Assembly (NCBI GenBank): GCA_947625735.1 | Contig: CANQPL010000004.1 | Coordinates: 56,681-120,680, forward strand | Origin: an uncultured Clostridia bacterium | Lineage (GTDB): Bacteria; Bacillota; Clostridia; Oscillospirales; Ruminococcaceae | Length of the DNA stretch: 64,000 bases | Direction of reading: 5' to 3' | Part shown: in pieces, positions 16,454-25,663 of the stretch | Position numbering within the stretch: position 1 is the stretch's first letter | Layout: each line of letters begins with the position of its first letter | Program-made: the position numbers and the translations under genes | Notes under the pieces: model-generated | Database searches by the model: none | Told to the model about the DNA's origin: nothing | The model's input: the letters and a program-made list of their open reading frames with translations, nothing else

Positions 16454-17392
16454 TCAGCCCTTTTTAATGCATAAAGGCTCCAGCTCAGCAAGGTCATAGG
16501 GCGTACGTTGGTATACACAATAATTGATCCAGTTGGAGAACATAAGATTTGCATGACTCCTCCAGTTAAATGCAGGAGGTGCGCCGATATCGTCAAAGGG
16601 AAAATATTTGTAGGGCTTGCTGATAGGCAGACCTTTATCCAGATCACGCATATACTCGTCACGCAGGGTAAAGCGATCATACTCCGAATGACCCGTCACG
16701 AAAAACAGCCGCTGAGACTTGTCCCCTACAATGTGTACCCCCGAAATAGGTGAGGATGTAAGAATTTCAAGCTCAGCCACCTTTGCTATGTCCTCTCTGC
16801 GCACCTCGGTATGACGTGAATGGGGGACAAAAAATTCTTCATCAAATCCCCTGACAAGCGGGTGATAGGGCAGCTCTATGCGGTGAGGGAACACTCCGAA
16901 CATTTTGCGGGGCAGCGCTCTTTTAGGTATACCGAAGTGATGATAAAGTCCCGCCTGCGCCCCCCAGCAGATGTGAAAGACCGAGAAAACATTTTCAAGT
17001 GACCAGTCCATTATCTCACAAAGCTCGCCCCAGTAATCCACCTCCTCATAATCCATCTGCTCAACAGGAGCGCCCGTGATTATAAGACCGTCAAAGCGCT
17101 GATCCTTTATATGGTCAAAGGTGGTGTAAAACTTGTTCAGATGAGATACAGGCGTATTTTTTGAAACATGGGACGCCGTTTGCAGAAACTCAATATCCAC
17201 CTGAATGGGAGTATTACTGAGAAGTCTGAGTATCTGCGTTTCCGTCTCTATCTTTTTTGGCATCAGATTTAAAATTGCGATCCTCAGCGGACGTATGTCC
17301 TGATGCTCCGCTGTGGCGTTTGTCATAAAAAATATCTTCTCCCTGCTCAGCGTTTCTGTAGCGGGGAGATTATCAGGTATGTTGATAGGCAT
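16454..17392 (-). CDS. metA: Homoserine O-acetyltransferase (MetA type)
   Basis: 312 residues; acylates homoserine as the first committed step to methionine. The glutamine-amidotransferase-like fold is shown by [12 protein letters not shown], the nucleophile elbow [14 protein letters not shown] (Cys) and VTGHSEYD (catalytic His and Glu). In [15 protein letters not shown] the residue after GAPV is Glu. A Glu at this position has been linked to acetyl-CoA rather than succinyl-CoA use (E. coli MetA has GAPLG), so acetylation is predicted. The start [10 protein letters not shown] is the family's typical beginning; the upstream codons in the ORF track are untranslated leader. It follows leuB by about 100 bases, with a GC-rich hairpin (17450-17474) between, and may be the last gene of the leu transcript. 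Confidence 0.93.
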   Translation of the reverse strand: MPINIPDNLPATETLSREKIFFMTNATAEHQDIRPLRIAILNLMPKKIETETQILRLLSNTPIQVDIEFLQTASHVSKNTPVSHLNKFYTTFDHIKDQRFDGLIITGAPVEQMDYEEVDYWGELCEIMDWSLENVFSVFHICWGAQAGLYHHFGIPKRALPRKMFGVFPHRIELPYHPLVRGFDEEFFVPHSRHTEVRREDIAKVAELEILTSSPISGVHIVGDKSQRLFFVTGHSEYDRFTLRDEYMRDLDKGLPISKPYKYFPFDDIGAPPAFNWRSHANLMFSNWINYCVYQRTPYDLAELEPLCIKKG

Positions 17393-17490
17393 TGAAAAAA
17401 ATATCCTTTCCGCATGAAAAACTGTCGGAAAAAAATTCCGATCACACCAACGGGCGGCAGCCTGCACCGCCCGTAAGTCTTAATTTTTCA

Positions 17491-18573
17491 TCATATATTG
17501 GCGGCGATAACGTCACCCATTTCCGAGCATGAAACAAGCTTCATGCCGTCAGACATAATATCACCTGTGCGGTATCCGTCTTTCAGAGCCTTATCCACTG
17601 CCGCCTCGACCGCATCTGCCTCCTTATCCATATCAAAGGAGAAGCGGAGAAGCATTGCCGCAGAAAGGATAGTTGCAATGGGGTTAGCCTTGTTCTGACC
17701 AGCAATATCGGGAGCAGAACCGCCGCTGGGTTCATAAAGACCGAATTTTGTATCGTTAAGACTTGCAGATGCAAGCATACCTATAGAACCCGTTATCATT
17801 GAAGCCTCATCGGAAAGTATATCTCCGAACATATTCTCGGTAAGCACCACATCAAACTGTGCGGGATCCTTTACAAGCTGCATTGCACAGTTATCTACAA
17901 GCATATGCTCATAGGAAACCCCGGGATAATCCCTTGCCACCTCTTCAACAACTTTTCTCCAGAGACGGGAGCTGTCCAGCACATTTGCCTTATCTACACT
18001 TGTAACCTTTTTCCTGCGTTTCATAGCTATGTCAAAGGCACGCACCGCAATGCGCCTTATCTCGTTTTCGTTATATGTAAGAGTGTCAACAGCGGTCATA
18101 ACGCCGTCTATCTCACGGGTTTCACGTGCGCCGAAATAAAGACCGCCCGTCAGCTCTCTCATTATCATCATGTCAAAGCCCTTTTCGGCTATCTCAGCCT
18201 TTAAGGGGCAGGCGTCTTTCAGCTCACTGTAAAGCACAGCGGGACGGAGATTCGCAAAAAGATTAAGCGATTTCCTGAGCTTTAAAAGACCCGCCTCGGG
18301 ACGCTTGTCCGCAGGGAGCTTATACCACGGAGATGTAGAGGTATTTCCGCCGATACTACCCATAAGCACTGCATCGGCAGCCTTTGCCCTTTCAATAGTC
18401 TCATCGGTAAGAGGAACACCGTTTACATCTATAGAACAGCCGCCCATAAGAAGCTGCTCATATGAAAAGCAATGACCGAATTTCTCTGCCGTCCTGTCAA
18501 GAATTTTCATTGCCTCAGTGACTATCTCAGGACCTATGCCGTCGCCCTTTATCACTGCAATATTTTTGTTCAT
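17491..18573 (-). CDS. leuB: 3-isopropylmalate dehydrogenase
   Basis: 360 residues, the usual LeuB length. Catalyses NAD-dependent oxidative decarboxylation of 3-isopropylmalate to 2-oxoisocaproate. Seen: IKGDGIGPEIVTEA at the N-terminus, the LRKSLNLFANLRP substrate loop, the MIMRELTGGLYFG region with the catalytic Tyr loop, the VDKANVLDSSRLWRK lysine, and the C-terminal NAD-binding EPSGGSAPDIAGQNKANP. It is downstream of leuD by 35 bases on the same strand. Confidence 0.97.
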   Translation of the reverse strand: MNKNIAVIKGDGIGPEIVTEAMKILDRTAEKFGHCFSYEQLLMGGCSIDVNGVPLTDETIERAKAADAVLMGSIGGNTSTSPWYKLPADKRPEAGLLKLRKSLNLFANLRPAVLYSELKDACPLKAEIAEKGFDMMIMRELTGGLYFGARETREIDGVMTAVDTLTYNENEIRRIAVRAFDIAMKRRKKVTSVDKANVLDSSRLWRKVVEEVARDYPGVSYEHMLVDNCAMQLVKDPAQFDVVLTENMFGDILSDEASMITGSIGMLASASLNDTKFGLYEPSGGSAPDIAGQNKANPIATILSAAMLLRFSFDMDKEADAVEAAVDKALKDGYRTGDIMSDGMKLVSCSEMGDVIAANI

Positions 18574-18608
18574 GTTAATTTTACTCCTTTGTTCACAGGC
18601 TGATATTT

Positions 18609-19091
18609 TCAGCTTTTCAGAGAATTAAGCAGACCGCCCGCAGCAATGATCTCCTTGATAAAATCGGGGAACGGCTGCGCCTTGTAGGTGTGACCCTTGG
18701 TCTTATTGGTGATAATACCCGTATCAAAATCTATCTCAACCTCATCGCCGCCGTCAATATCCCTTGCCGCCTCATCACATTCGAGAATAGGCAGAGCGGT
18801 ATTAATTGCGTTTCTGTAGAAGATCCTTGCAAATGTAGAAGCGATAACACAGGCGATACCGCTTGTCTTAATAGCAATAGGAGCGTGTTCTCTCGAGGAG
18901 CCGCAGCCGAAATTCTGACAGGCGACCATAATGTCTCCCTCTTTTACATTCTTCACAAAATCGGCATCAATATCCTCCATGCAGTGTGCCGCCAGTTCCT
19001 TATGATCGGCGGTATTCAGGTATCTTGCGGGGATAATGACGTCTGTATCCACATTATCTCCGTATTTATGTACTTTTCCGCAAACCTTCAT
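18609..19091 (-). CDS. leuD: 3-isopropylmalate dehydratase small subunit
   Basis: 160 residues. With LeuC it isomerises 2- to 3-isopropylmalate. The swivel-domain signature [21 protein letters not shown] is clear, preceded by [14 protein letters not shown]-like residues ([14 protein letters not shown]). The short form of about 160 residues is the archaeal/clostridial type rather than the 200-residue enterobacterial type, consistent with the 420-residue LeuC partner. It ends 35 bases before leuB and starts 16 bases after leuC. Confidence 0.97.
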   Translation of the reverse strand: MKVCGKVHKYGDNVDTDVIIPARYLNTADHKELAAHCMEDIDADFVKNVKEGDIMVACQNFGCGSSREHAPIAIKTSGIACVIASTFARIFYRNAINTALPILECDEAARDIDGGDEVEIDFDTGIITNKTKGHTYKAQPFPDFIKEIIAAGGLLNSLKS

Positions 19092-19107
19092 TTCAATCTA
19101 TCCTTTC

Positions 19108-20370
19108 TCACATGATCTCATTGGGAGAGGTGATCCTTCCGGTGACCGCAGAAGCGGCTGCAACAGCGGGAGACGCAAGATATACCTCCGACTCGGGGTG
19201 ACCCATTCTTCCCACAAAGTTCCTGTTGGTAGTTGCAACGGCTCTTTCGCCCTTGGCAAGTATCCCCATATGACCGCCGAGACACGGTCCGCAGGTAGGT
19301 GTAGAAACAGCGCAGCCCGCTTTTATAAATGTTTCTGCATATCCCAGCTTCACGCAGTCAAGATAAACCTGTTGAGTTGCAGGAATAACTATACATCTTA
19401 CGCCCTTTGCAATATGTCTGCCGTCAAGGATTTTTGCCGCCATAGCCATATCCTCAAGTCTGCCGTTGGTGCATGAGCCTATTACCACCTGATCAATGGC
19501 TACATCTCCGAAGTCGCCCTCGGCTCTCGTATTCTCAGGCAGATGAGGGAAGGAAACAGTAGGCTTTACAGCCGACAGATCAATATCATAAACAGCATCA
19601 TACTGTGCATCGGGATCGGCTTCATAAACCTTGTATTCCCTGTTAACTCTGCCCTTCATGTAATCCCTTGTAATATCGTCAACAGCAAATATGCCGTTCT
19701 TTGCTCCTGCCTCTATCGCCATATTCGCCATTGAAAGACGATCGTCCATAGAAAGAGCAGCAAGCCCCTCCCCCGAAAATTCCATTGACTTGTAAAGTGC
19801 GCCGTCAACGCCTATCATGCCGATAATATGCAGGATAACGTCCTTACCCATAACATATTCTCCGAGACTTCCCATAAGGTTGAATTTAATGGCTGAAGGT
19901 ACCTTGAACCATGCCTCTCCTGTCGCCATGCCCGCACACATATCGGTAGAGCCTACGCCTGTAGAAAATGCTCCCAGCGCACCGTATGTACAGGTATGAC
20001 TGTCTGCGCCTATCACGCAGTCACCTGCGGCAACTATGCCTTTTTCGGGGAGGAGGGCGTGTTCAATGCCCATATCCCCCACATCATAGTAATGCTTTAT
20101 ATCATACTTACCCGCAAAGGTGCGGCACTGAAAAGCATTTGCCGCAGACTTTATATCCTTGTTGGGAGTAAAATGATCCATTACCATAGAAATTTTTTCC
20201 TTATCAAACACCTTTGAAAAGCCTGCTTTTTCAAACTCGTTGATAGCCACAGGTGTGGTAACGTCATTGCCAAGTACCATATCCAGCTTACATTTTATAA
20301 GCTGTCCTGCCTCCACACTATCAAGTCCCGCATGAGCCGCAAGAATTTTCTGTGTCATTGTCATACCCAT
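19108..20370 (-). CDS. leuC: 3-isopropylmalate dehydratase large subunit
   Basis: 420 residues, an aconitase-family 4Fe-4S enzyme. Cluster ligands are visible in VIGSCTNGR and in [11 protein letters not shown] (CxxC). [21 protein letters not shown] is the conserved active-site segment. Length and pairing with a 160-residue LeuD mark it as the short LeuC2 type. ATG 20370 has AAAGGAG nine bases upstream. It begins only 24 bases after the TelA-like gene, with no terminator between, so leuCDB is probably transcribed with yceGH rather than with leuA. Confidence 0.97.
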   Translation of the reverse strand: MGMTMTQKILAAHAGLDSVEAGQLIKCKLDMVLGNDVTTPVAINEFEKAGFSKVFDKEKISMVMDHFTPNKDIKSAANAFQCRTFAGKYDIKHYYDVGDMGIEHALLPEKGIVAAGDCVIGADSHTCTYGALGAFSTGVGSTDMCAGMATGEAWFKVPSAIKFNLMGSLGEYVMGKDVILHIIGMIGVDGALYKSMEFSGEGLAALSMDDRLSMANMAIEAGAKNGIFAVDDITRDYMKGRVNREYKVYEADPDAQYDAVYDIDLSAVKPTVSFPHLPENTRAEGDFGDVAIDQVVIGSCTNGRLEDMAMAAKILDGRHIAKGVRCIVIPATQQVYLDCVKLGYAETFIKAGCAVSTPTCGPCLGGHMGILAKGERAVATTNRNFVGRMGHPESEVYLASPAVAAASAVTGRITSPNEIM

Positions 20371-20394
20371 AGTTAAAATCTCCTTTTTGCAACT

Positions 20395-21552
20395 TCAGGC
20401 ATTCATTTTTGCCCTGTAGTCCTCTTTCAGACGTTCAAGGCGCTTTGCGTCCTCAATGCGCTTTGCCCTTGCATCGTCCTGTAGCTTTCTTGTCTCCTCA
20501 ATACCCGTAACAATAGTCTGCCATGTCTTTTCCAGCGTCTCAACCTGAATTGAGCTGCCGTTTGCAAGCATGGTAGTCATTTTAGTCTGCTCGACTGTGT
20601 TCTGAGCATTTTTCAGAAGAAGCTCATTTGTCTTGTCGTCAAGTGCTTTCATAGCGTTAGCCTGTATTCTCTGTCTTTTAAGCATGACCGCCTGAGCCAG
20701 CGACTGCTTGAATACCGGCATAGTGATGATAAACGCCGAGTTTATCTTTCTTATCAGATTTATATTGGAAAATTCCATTGCTTTGAGCATAGGAACAGTC
20801 TGCATCGCCACATTCTCGGCGATTTTCAGATCCATAACCCTCTGCTCCATAATGGCTCTTGTCTGCTCCAGTGTTTGCAGATCCATAGCCGCCGTACCCG
20901 AATCGGGACTTTGCTCCACCTTTACACGGAAGTCTGCGATATAAGCATCCAGCTCCTTGCAAGCCTGCTCTCCTGCCATAATGTATTTGAGAAGCTGCTT
21001 ATAATAGTCGATATTAGCGGTATACATTGTTTGCAGCTTTACATTTGACTGATTTATTTCACTCTCATACTTTTTGAGCTGGACATAGATCTTATCCACG
21101 TCCTCGCCCATGGTATGGTATTTATCAAGTATCTTGTCAAGCTGACGGCGCAGATTTGCGAACAGTCCCTTTTTCTCCTCTGTAAGCTCCTTTGCATCAA
21201 ACTGCTCCATTATATTTGCAAGGGCATTGAGCAGCTCGCTTGAATCGTCAAGCTGTGACATATTCATGGAATTTAAAACCTGATCCGATGCCTTTGAAAT
21301 TTCCTCGGCAACCTGATTTCCGAAAGCAATGATAGTGTTGGGATCGTTGACATTGATGGTGCTGACCAGCTTGTCGATCTCCTCACTTGAAGCAAGCTCC
21401 GCCGTAAGCCGTTCCTTGTCCGCCACGATGGAGTAGGTCTGCGGCTCAGCAATGTTAAGGTTTAGCTCCTCTGCGGGAGCGGGAGCTGAAACGACAACTG
21501 CTGCTTCGGCTTCGGGCTTTTTTTCCGATGAGGGTGTAAACTGAAGTGCCAT
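20395..21552 (-). CDS. yceH: TelA/YceH family 'toxic anion resistance' protein
   Basis: 385 residues, soluble and almost entirely helical, with coiled-coil stretches (LDKILDKYHTMGEDVDKIYVQLKKYESEINQ). The family core is clear: PMLKAMEFSNINLIRKINSAFIITMPVFKQSL and ANGSSIQVETLEKTWQTIVTGIEETRKL. TelA proteins are associated with tellurite and envelope-stress resistance and with Ter-type stress systems, but their biochemical role is unsettled. It is paired with a YceG-like gene 24 bases upstream, as in the B. subtilis yceCDEFGH cluster, but TerD-type genes are absent here. Odd: it is followed directly by leucine genes. Confidence 0.88.
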   Translation of the reverse strand: MALQFTPSSEKKPEAEAAVVVSAPAPAEELNLNIAEPQTYSIVADKERLTAELASSEEIDKLVSTINVNDPNTIIAFGNQVAEEISKASDQVLNSMNMSQLDDSSELLNALANIMEQFDAKELTEEKKGLFANLRRQLDKILDKYHTMGEDVDKIYVQLKKYESEINQSNVKLQTMYTANIDYYKQLLKYIMAGEQACKELDAYIADFRVKVEQSPDSGTAAMDLQTLEQTRAIMEQRVMDLKIAENVAMQTVPMLKAMEFSNINLIRKINSAFIITMPVFKQSLAQAVMLKRQRIQANAMKALDDKTNELLLKNAQNTVEQTKMTTMLANGSSIQVETLEKTWQTIVTGIEETRKLQDDARAKRIEDAKRLERLKEDYRAKMNA

Positions 21553-21575
21553 AATGATTTCCGCCTTTCATACTT

Positions 21576-23162
21576 TTATTTTATTCCGAAAAAATTTTTA
21601 AATAATCCGCCTTTTTTCTTTTTTCTTCCGGGATTGTCGGGAACCTTGAAATTGGGAACAGTAACATTGTTCACATACTCCCCCGCATAATGAGTTTCAA
21701 ATGCCGCATCAGATACATACGTTTCCACATCTCTGTAGCCGCATGGTGAGAAAACCGTAACATCAAAGCCGAGATAGGAAAACAAAAGAAGCTGCGTACA
21801 CTCCATTTTTGAAAACGTATCCTCTATGGCATCAATAACCACAAACTTCGGTACATCTTTAGTATAATCGTGCTGCATCATATGCCGCAGGATCGGTCTG
21901 TCCATATTAAGACCCGCATAAAGGACGTAGCTTACCATTTCGTCCTCGCTGTCCATCATAAGCAGTCCGTCATCAATGACTGCTTGCAGCTTTTCAAAGA
22001 TAAGATCTAAAAGCTCCTCTGAAATAAAGCCGTATTTATTGAGAGGTGAGCTTCTTATCCTGCGTATATCCAGCTTTTTTCCTCTGTGGTAGGGAGCATA
22101 TTCGGCAATAAGACCCGAATCTGCTGCGGGACGTGTAGGCTTTTTGCTTATGCAAACCGTAGAAGGTGTCAGCATATCGTCAATTTTTTTCCAGTATTCC
22201 CTCATATCCCCGCCGGGAACGCCGTTGATTTTTGCAAATACTGTCGGGATTATAACCCTGTCGCCCCTTACCTCAAAGCCCGAACGGTACTTTGCCTCCT
22301 GATCCCACAGCATGAACATTTCATCGTAGGTAGTTTTAAGCACCGCCGAATCCATCTTTGAAAACTGCCTGTCACGGAACATGGTATCCCCGCTGTAAAG
22401 CATGGTATCAAGCTCTCTTTCGGCATTGTAGGCGGTAGTGGCAATTTTTGCCTTGACAAGCCTTGTAGGGAACGGGAACACAGCCGATGTTCCGGGCAGC
22501 TCCTCTATCTGCATTTTTTCCGCAAAGGGACAGGCTTTAAATACATCAATTACCTTTTTATCGGGACATATGCACACCACGTCCATAGCGCACCGCTGGG
22601 CATAGCACAAAAACAGTACGTCCTCGGGAGCAGGGATACCGTAGTACATTATCATGGGGATCTTATCGGAAAAACCCGTACCGATAGCATTTGCAACGGT
22701 GTTTATCTTTTCCGCAAGAGGCAGACCCACCTCCATGATCCTGTCCCCCATACCCGCAGTCATATCCCCCAGAGCCTTCTGAGCAATATATGTGCGCCCG
22801 GGATCGTTTTTCAGAAAGATATAGCGGCAAAGAGCGGAAATAACAGCAGATCTTTTGCTAAAATCCACCCCCGAAAAAAAGCTCAGAGTGTTTTCCGTAG
22901 GCTTTGCAAGCGGTGTGTCGATAAAAGCAAAGGGACGCCGTGACTTTTTCATATCCTCACGCAGGGAGAAAATAAAGTTGCTGTAATTGTCACGGTCGGT
23001 ACATCCCGCCACCAACAGGAAATACACGGGCATCAACTGATCCTTTGTAAAATGTCCGCCTCTGGTGTAGAGCCGCATGGCGTGCTCCTCCAGCAGATCC
23101 TCGGATAATTTGTTAATATCAGCGGAAATGACCTCCACCGGCATATTCATTCCCGAGTTCAT
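21576..23162 (-). CDS. yceG: YceG-like protein of Ter/TelA stress clusters
   Basis: 528 residues. Resembles the YceG family ('putative component of biosynthetic module'), which co-occurs with TelA. Recognisable parts are LRRIRSSPLNKYGFISEEL-like sequence (IRRIRSSPLNKYGF), FVVIDAIEDTFSKMECTQLLLFSYLGFDVTVFSPCGYRDVE and the basic C-terminus RKKKKGGLFKNFF. Family members are predicted nucleotide- or sugar-handling proteins; activity is unknown. The start at 23162 is preferred because the longer ORF runs through the promoter region; ATG 23150 is an alternative. It has its own promoter, between the leuA terminator and the gene. Confidence 0.75.
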   Translation of the reverse strand: MNSGMNMPVEVISADINKLSEDLLEEHAMRLYTRGGHFTKDQLMPVYFLLVAGCTDRDNYSNFIFSLREDMKKSRRPFAFIDTPLAKPTENTLSFFSGVDFSKRSAVISALCRYIFLKNDPGRTYIAQKALGDMTAGMGDRIMEVGLPLAEKINTVANAIGTGFSDKIPMIMYYGIPAPEDVLFLCYAQRCAMDVVCICPDKKVIDVFKACPFAEKMQIEELPGTSAVFPFPTRLVKAKIATTAYNAERELDTMLYSGDTMFRDRQFSKMDSAVLKTTYDEMFMLWDQEAKYRSGFEVRGDRVIIPTVFAKINGVPGGDMREYWKKIDDMLTPSTVCISKKPTRPAADSGLIAEYAPYHRGKKLDIRRIRSSPLNKYGFISEELLDLIFEKLQAVIDDGLLMMDSEDEMVSYVLYAGLNMDRPILRHMMQHDYTKDVPKFVVIDAIEDTFSKMECTQLLLFSYLGFDVTVFSPCGYRDVETYVSDAAFETHYAGEYVNNVTVPNFKVPDNPGRKKKKGGLFKNFFGIK

Positions 23163-23219
23163 CTGAAAATATCGCCGCCCTTTCACTGTTTTGCACAAAG
23201 TGTATATATGCACTATTAT

Positions 23220-23249
23220 ATTATACTACATATTTATATTTTTTGTCAA
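23220..23249 (-). promoter_or_regulatory. Promoter of the yceG-yceH-leuCDB genes
   Basis: Minus strand TTGACA (23249-23244), 18-base spacer, TATAAT (23225-23220), within an AT-rich 100-base gap after leuA. Confidence 0.75.
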
Positions 23250-23282
23250 GTAGTATTTTGTAAATTTAATCTTTGAAATGGT

Positions 23283-23326
23283 AAAAGCAAGGAGCAGCAC
23301 GGTATAATTCTCATGCCCCTTGCTTT
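23283..23326 (-). terminator. Probable terminator of leuA
   Basis: A 12-bp stem with one mismatch, AAAGCAAGGAGC (23284-23295) / GCCCCTTGCTTT (23315-23326), followed on the minus strand by a short U-run. It suggests that leuA is separated from yceGH-leuCDB. Confidence 0.55.
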
Positions 23327-23358
23327 ATCCTGCCACGCTTAATGTAAATTAATATTTT

Positions 23359-25026
23359 TTATTCTCGTCCCCCTATAAGTCCGCTGTTATTGATAGCGGA
23401 AACAAGTGCGGATACAGACGCATCAATAATATCCGTCCTTATTCCTGCACCCCAGAATACGCCCTTGTCCGTTTCGATACCCACATACGCCGCCGCATGG
23501 GACTGAGAGCTTGTTTCGAGAGCGTGTTCCTGATAGGTCACCAGCTTGTAATCAAGACCCATTCCGTCCTTTACCGCATTGGATACAGCGTCAAGTCTGC
23601 CGTTGCCTACAGCCTCACGGGTAATTATTCTGCCGTCCTTGTGCATTGTCACTGTTGCGGTAATGCCGTTTACCTGTGCAAAATGGGCTTCATCTATCTT
23701 GAAATCTGTTTCGATATTTACGTATTTTTCCAGGAATATTTTCTTTATCTCGTCGGGCTTTAACTCCTTGTGTGTATGGTCGGAAACGTCCTTGACCGCA
23801 TAGCCGAAGCTCTCACGCATTTTCGGAGGCATATCTATACCGAACATCTGCTCCATGATGTAGCCGATGCCGCCCTTGCCCGACTGAGAATTTATTCGGA
23901 TAACATCAGCCTCGTATTCTCTTCCCACGTCCTTCGGGTCAATAGGCAGATAAGGCACATTCCAGTGTTCGGGATCCTTTTCATCTCTCCACTTCATTCC
24001 CTTGGCGATAGCGTCCTGATGAGATCCCGAAAAGGCAGCAAATACAAGTCTCCCCGCATAAGGAGTTCTCTCGTAGACCTTCATGCGTGTCACTCTCTCG
24101 TACAGCTCAACCAGCGACTGCATATCCGAAAAATCAAGTCCCGGATCAACGCCCTGTGAATACATATTCATTGCCAGTGTAACAATATCAACATTGCCCG
24201 TCCTCTCGCCGTTTCCGAAGCAGGTACCCTCTATGCGGTCGCCGCCTGCCAGCAGACCCATTTCCGCATCTGCCACTGCACAGCCCCTGTCATTATGCGG
24301 ATGCAGAGAAATTATAACATTCTCCCTGTCATGAAGATTCTCGCTCATGTACTCGATCTGAGAAGCGTAAACATGAGGCATTGAAAGCTCCACCGTCACA
24401 GGCAGATTAATAATGACCTTGTTGTCGGGAGTGGGCTTCCAGATATCTATGACCGCATTGCATACCTCCAGCGCATACTCAGGCTCAGTGCCTGTAAAGG
24501 ACTCGGGAGAATACTCGAAAATAAATTCGCCCTCATACTTATCCTTATATTCCATAAAGAGCTTTGCACCGCTGACGGCTATCTCCTTTATCTCCTCCTT
24601 TGACTTTCTGAACACCTGCTCACGCTGTGCCACGGAGGTGGAATTATACAGATGAACAATTGCCTTTTTGCAGCCCTTTAATGCCTCAAAGGTCTTTTTT
24701 ATGATATGCTCTCTTGACTGTGTGAGCACCTGTATAACAACATCATCAGGTATGAGATCACGCTCTATGAGGGCACGGCAGAACTCATACTCAGTTTCGG
24801 AAGCAGCAGGAAATCCTATCTCTATTTCCTTGAAGCCTATCTCAACCAGCTTTGCAAAAAATTCCAGCTTTTCCTCCAGACTCATAGGTATGATAAGAGC
24901 CTGATTGCCGTCTCTCAGGTCCACCGAACACCATGCAGGCGCATGGTCGATATATTCCTTATTTGTCCATTTCATGCAGCTTACAGGCGGCATATAGTAT
25001 CCTCTTGCATATTTTGAAGCGTTCAT
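23359..25026 (-). CDS. leuA: 2-isopropylmalate synthase
   Basis: 555 residues; condenses acetyl-CoA with 2-oxoisovalerate, the first step of leucine synthesis. The HMGL-like barrel shows WCSVDLRDGNQALI (metal Asp), ISLHPHNDRGCAVADAEMGLLAG (metal His pair) and GTCFGNGERTGNVDIVTLAMN. The C-terminal allosteric LeuA dimer domain (about 430-555) ends in SALVSAINNSGLIGG. The length and N-terminus (YMPPVSCMKWTNKEYIDHAPAW) match the longer actinobacterial/clostridial LeuA subtype. The start at 25026 has AGGAGG; upstream codons of the ORF track are leader. It is preceded by a T-box riboswitch, so expression should rise when uncharged leucine tRNA accumulates. Confidence 0.96.
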   Translation of the reverse strand: MNASKYARGYYMPPVSCMKWTNKEYIDHAPAWCSVDLRDGNQALIIPMSLEEKLEFFAKLVEIGFKEIEIGFPAASETEYEFCRALIERDLIPDDVVIQVLTQSREHIIKKTFEALKGCKKAIVHLYNSTSVAQREQVFRKSKEEIKEIAVSGAKLFMEYKDKYEGEFIFEYSPESFTGTEPEYALEVCNAVIDIWKPTPDNKVIINLPVTVELSMPHVYASQIEYMSENLHDRENVIISLHPHNDRGCAVADAEMGLLAGGDRIEGTCFGNGERTGNVDIVTLAMNMYSQGVDPGLDFSDMQSLVELYERVTRMKVYERTPYAGRLVFAAFSGSHQDAIAKGMKWRDEKDPEHWNVPYLPIDPKDVGREYEADVIRINSQSGKGGIGYIMEQMFGIDMPPKMRESFGYAVKDVSDHTHKELKPDEIKKIFLEKYVNIETDFKIDEAHFAQVNGITATVTMHKDGRIITREAVGNGRLDAVSNAVKDGMGLDYKLVTYQEHALETSSQSHAAAYVGIETDKGVFWGAGIRTDIIDASVSALVSAINNSGLIGGRE

Positions 25027-25134
25027 AACAAATTCCTCCCTGAAATTTTTAAAATTTAATGTACGGGGAAACGGCTTCCCCAAAAAATCTTATGTTATAT
25101 AGGTCACTTAGCATAAAAACCGCCCCCTTAAAAT

Positions 25135-25415
25135 CAAAAAACCCGTCTCTTAGAAAGCCTTAAAGACTTTCAAGAGACGAGCATACCTACCCGTGTTACC
25201 ACTCTTGTTCGTGAACGGCTCACACCGTACACCTCAGCACGCATCTGACAATGCGCCTCTCTGTAACGGGAGAACCCGTCGGCACCTAATCGTCCTCTGA
25301 CTTTCAGCCCGATGCTCGGGGAGGAGTTATCACCGTATCCCCATACTGCGTCACACCTGCCCGCAGCTCTCTGAAAAGGATATACGTTCTTGATTCCCGT
25401 CATCGCATTTGAAAT
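25135..25415 (-). ncRNA. T-box riboswitch leader of leuA (leucine type)
   Basis: On the minus strand the T-box core AGAGTGGTAACACGG (25206-25192) matches the family consensus AGGGTGGNACCGCG at most positions and precedes a terminator stem. The 5' part has several stems expected of Stem I, including AGAGAG and GGTGT segments. A CTC leucine codon (25326-25324) after ATAA is my candidate specifier; this is inferred. Uncharged tRNA-Leu(GAG) binding would favour antitermination and allow leuA expression. Confidence 0.9.
25137..25180 (-). terminator. Regulated terminator of the leuA T-box
   Basis: CGTCTCTT (25179-25172, minus) pairs with AAGAGACG (25151-25144), extended by GAAAG/CTTTC, then GGTTTTTT. 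It is mutually exclusive with the antiterminator formed by the T-box core. Confidence 0.88.
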
Positions 25416-25434
25416 ATATTATTATCAGTATATC

Positions 25435-25463
25435 ATGATTTTTTTTATTTGTCAAGAGTTTTT
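25435..25463 (-). promoter_or_regulatory. Promoter of the leuA T-box transcript
   Basis: Minus strand TTGACA, 17-base spacer and TATACT just upstream of the T-box leader, within the T/A-rich stretch near 25430-25460. Confidence 0.75.
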
Positions 25464-25586
25464 TTAATTTTTTTCAAATGACTATTTTTTAACGGACAAT
25501 AAAGGGGCATTTATACCGTAATGCACCGCTCACGTCCGTGTGGGCAGATGTTAACAAAAATTAGCTTTATCGGTAAAAAAATATTG

Positions 25587-25615
25587 TTGAAACCTTATGA
25601 TGAAAAGTGTATAAT
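25587..25615 (+). promoter_or_regulatory. Promoter of the LacI-sensor/GGDEF gene
   Basis: TTGAAA (25587-25592), 17 bases, TATAAT (25610-25615); the start codon is 48 bases downstream with a GAAAGGAG site. Confidence 0.75.
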
Positions 25616-25663
25616 GTAATATGGTTAGATGTAGGATAACAGCGGAAAGGAGTATGTGCAAAA

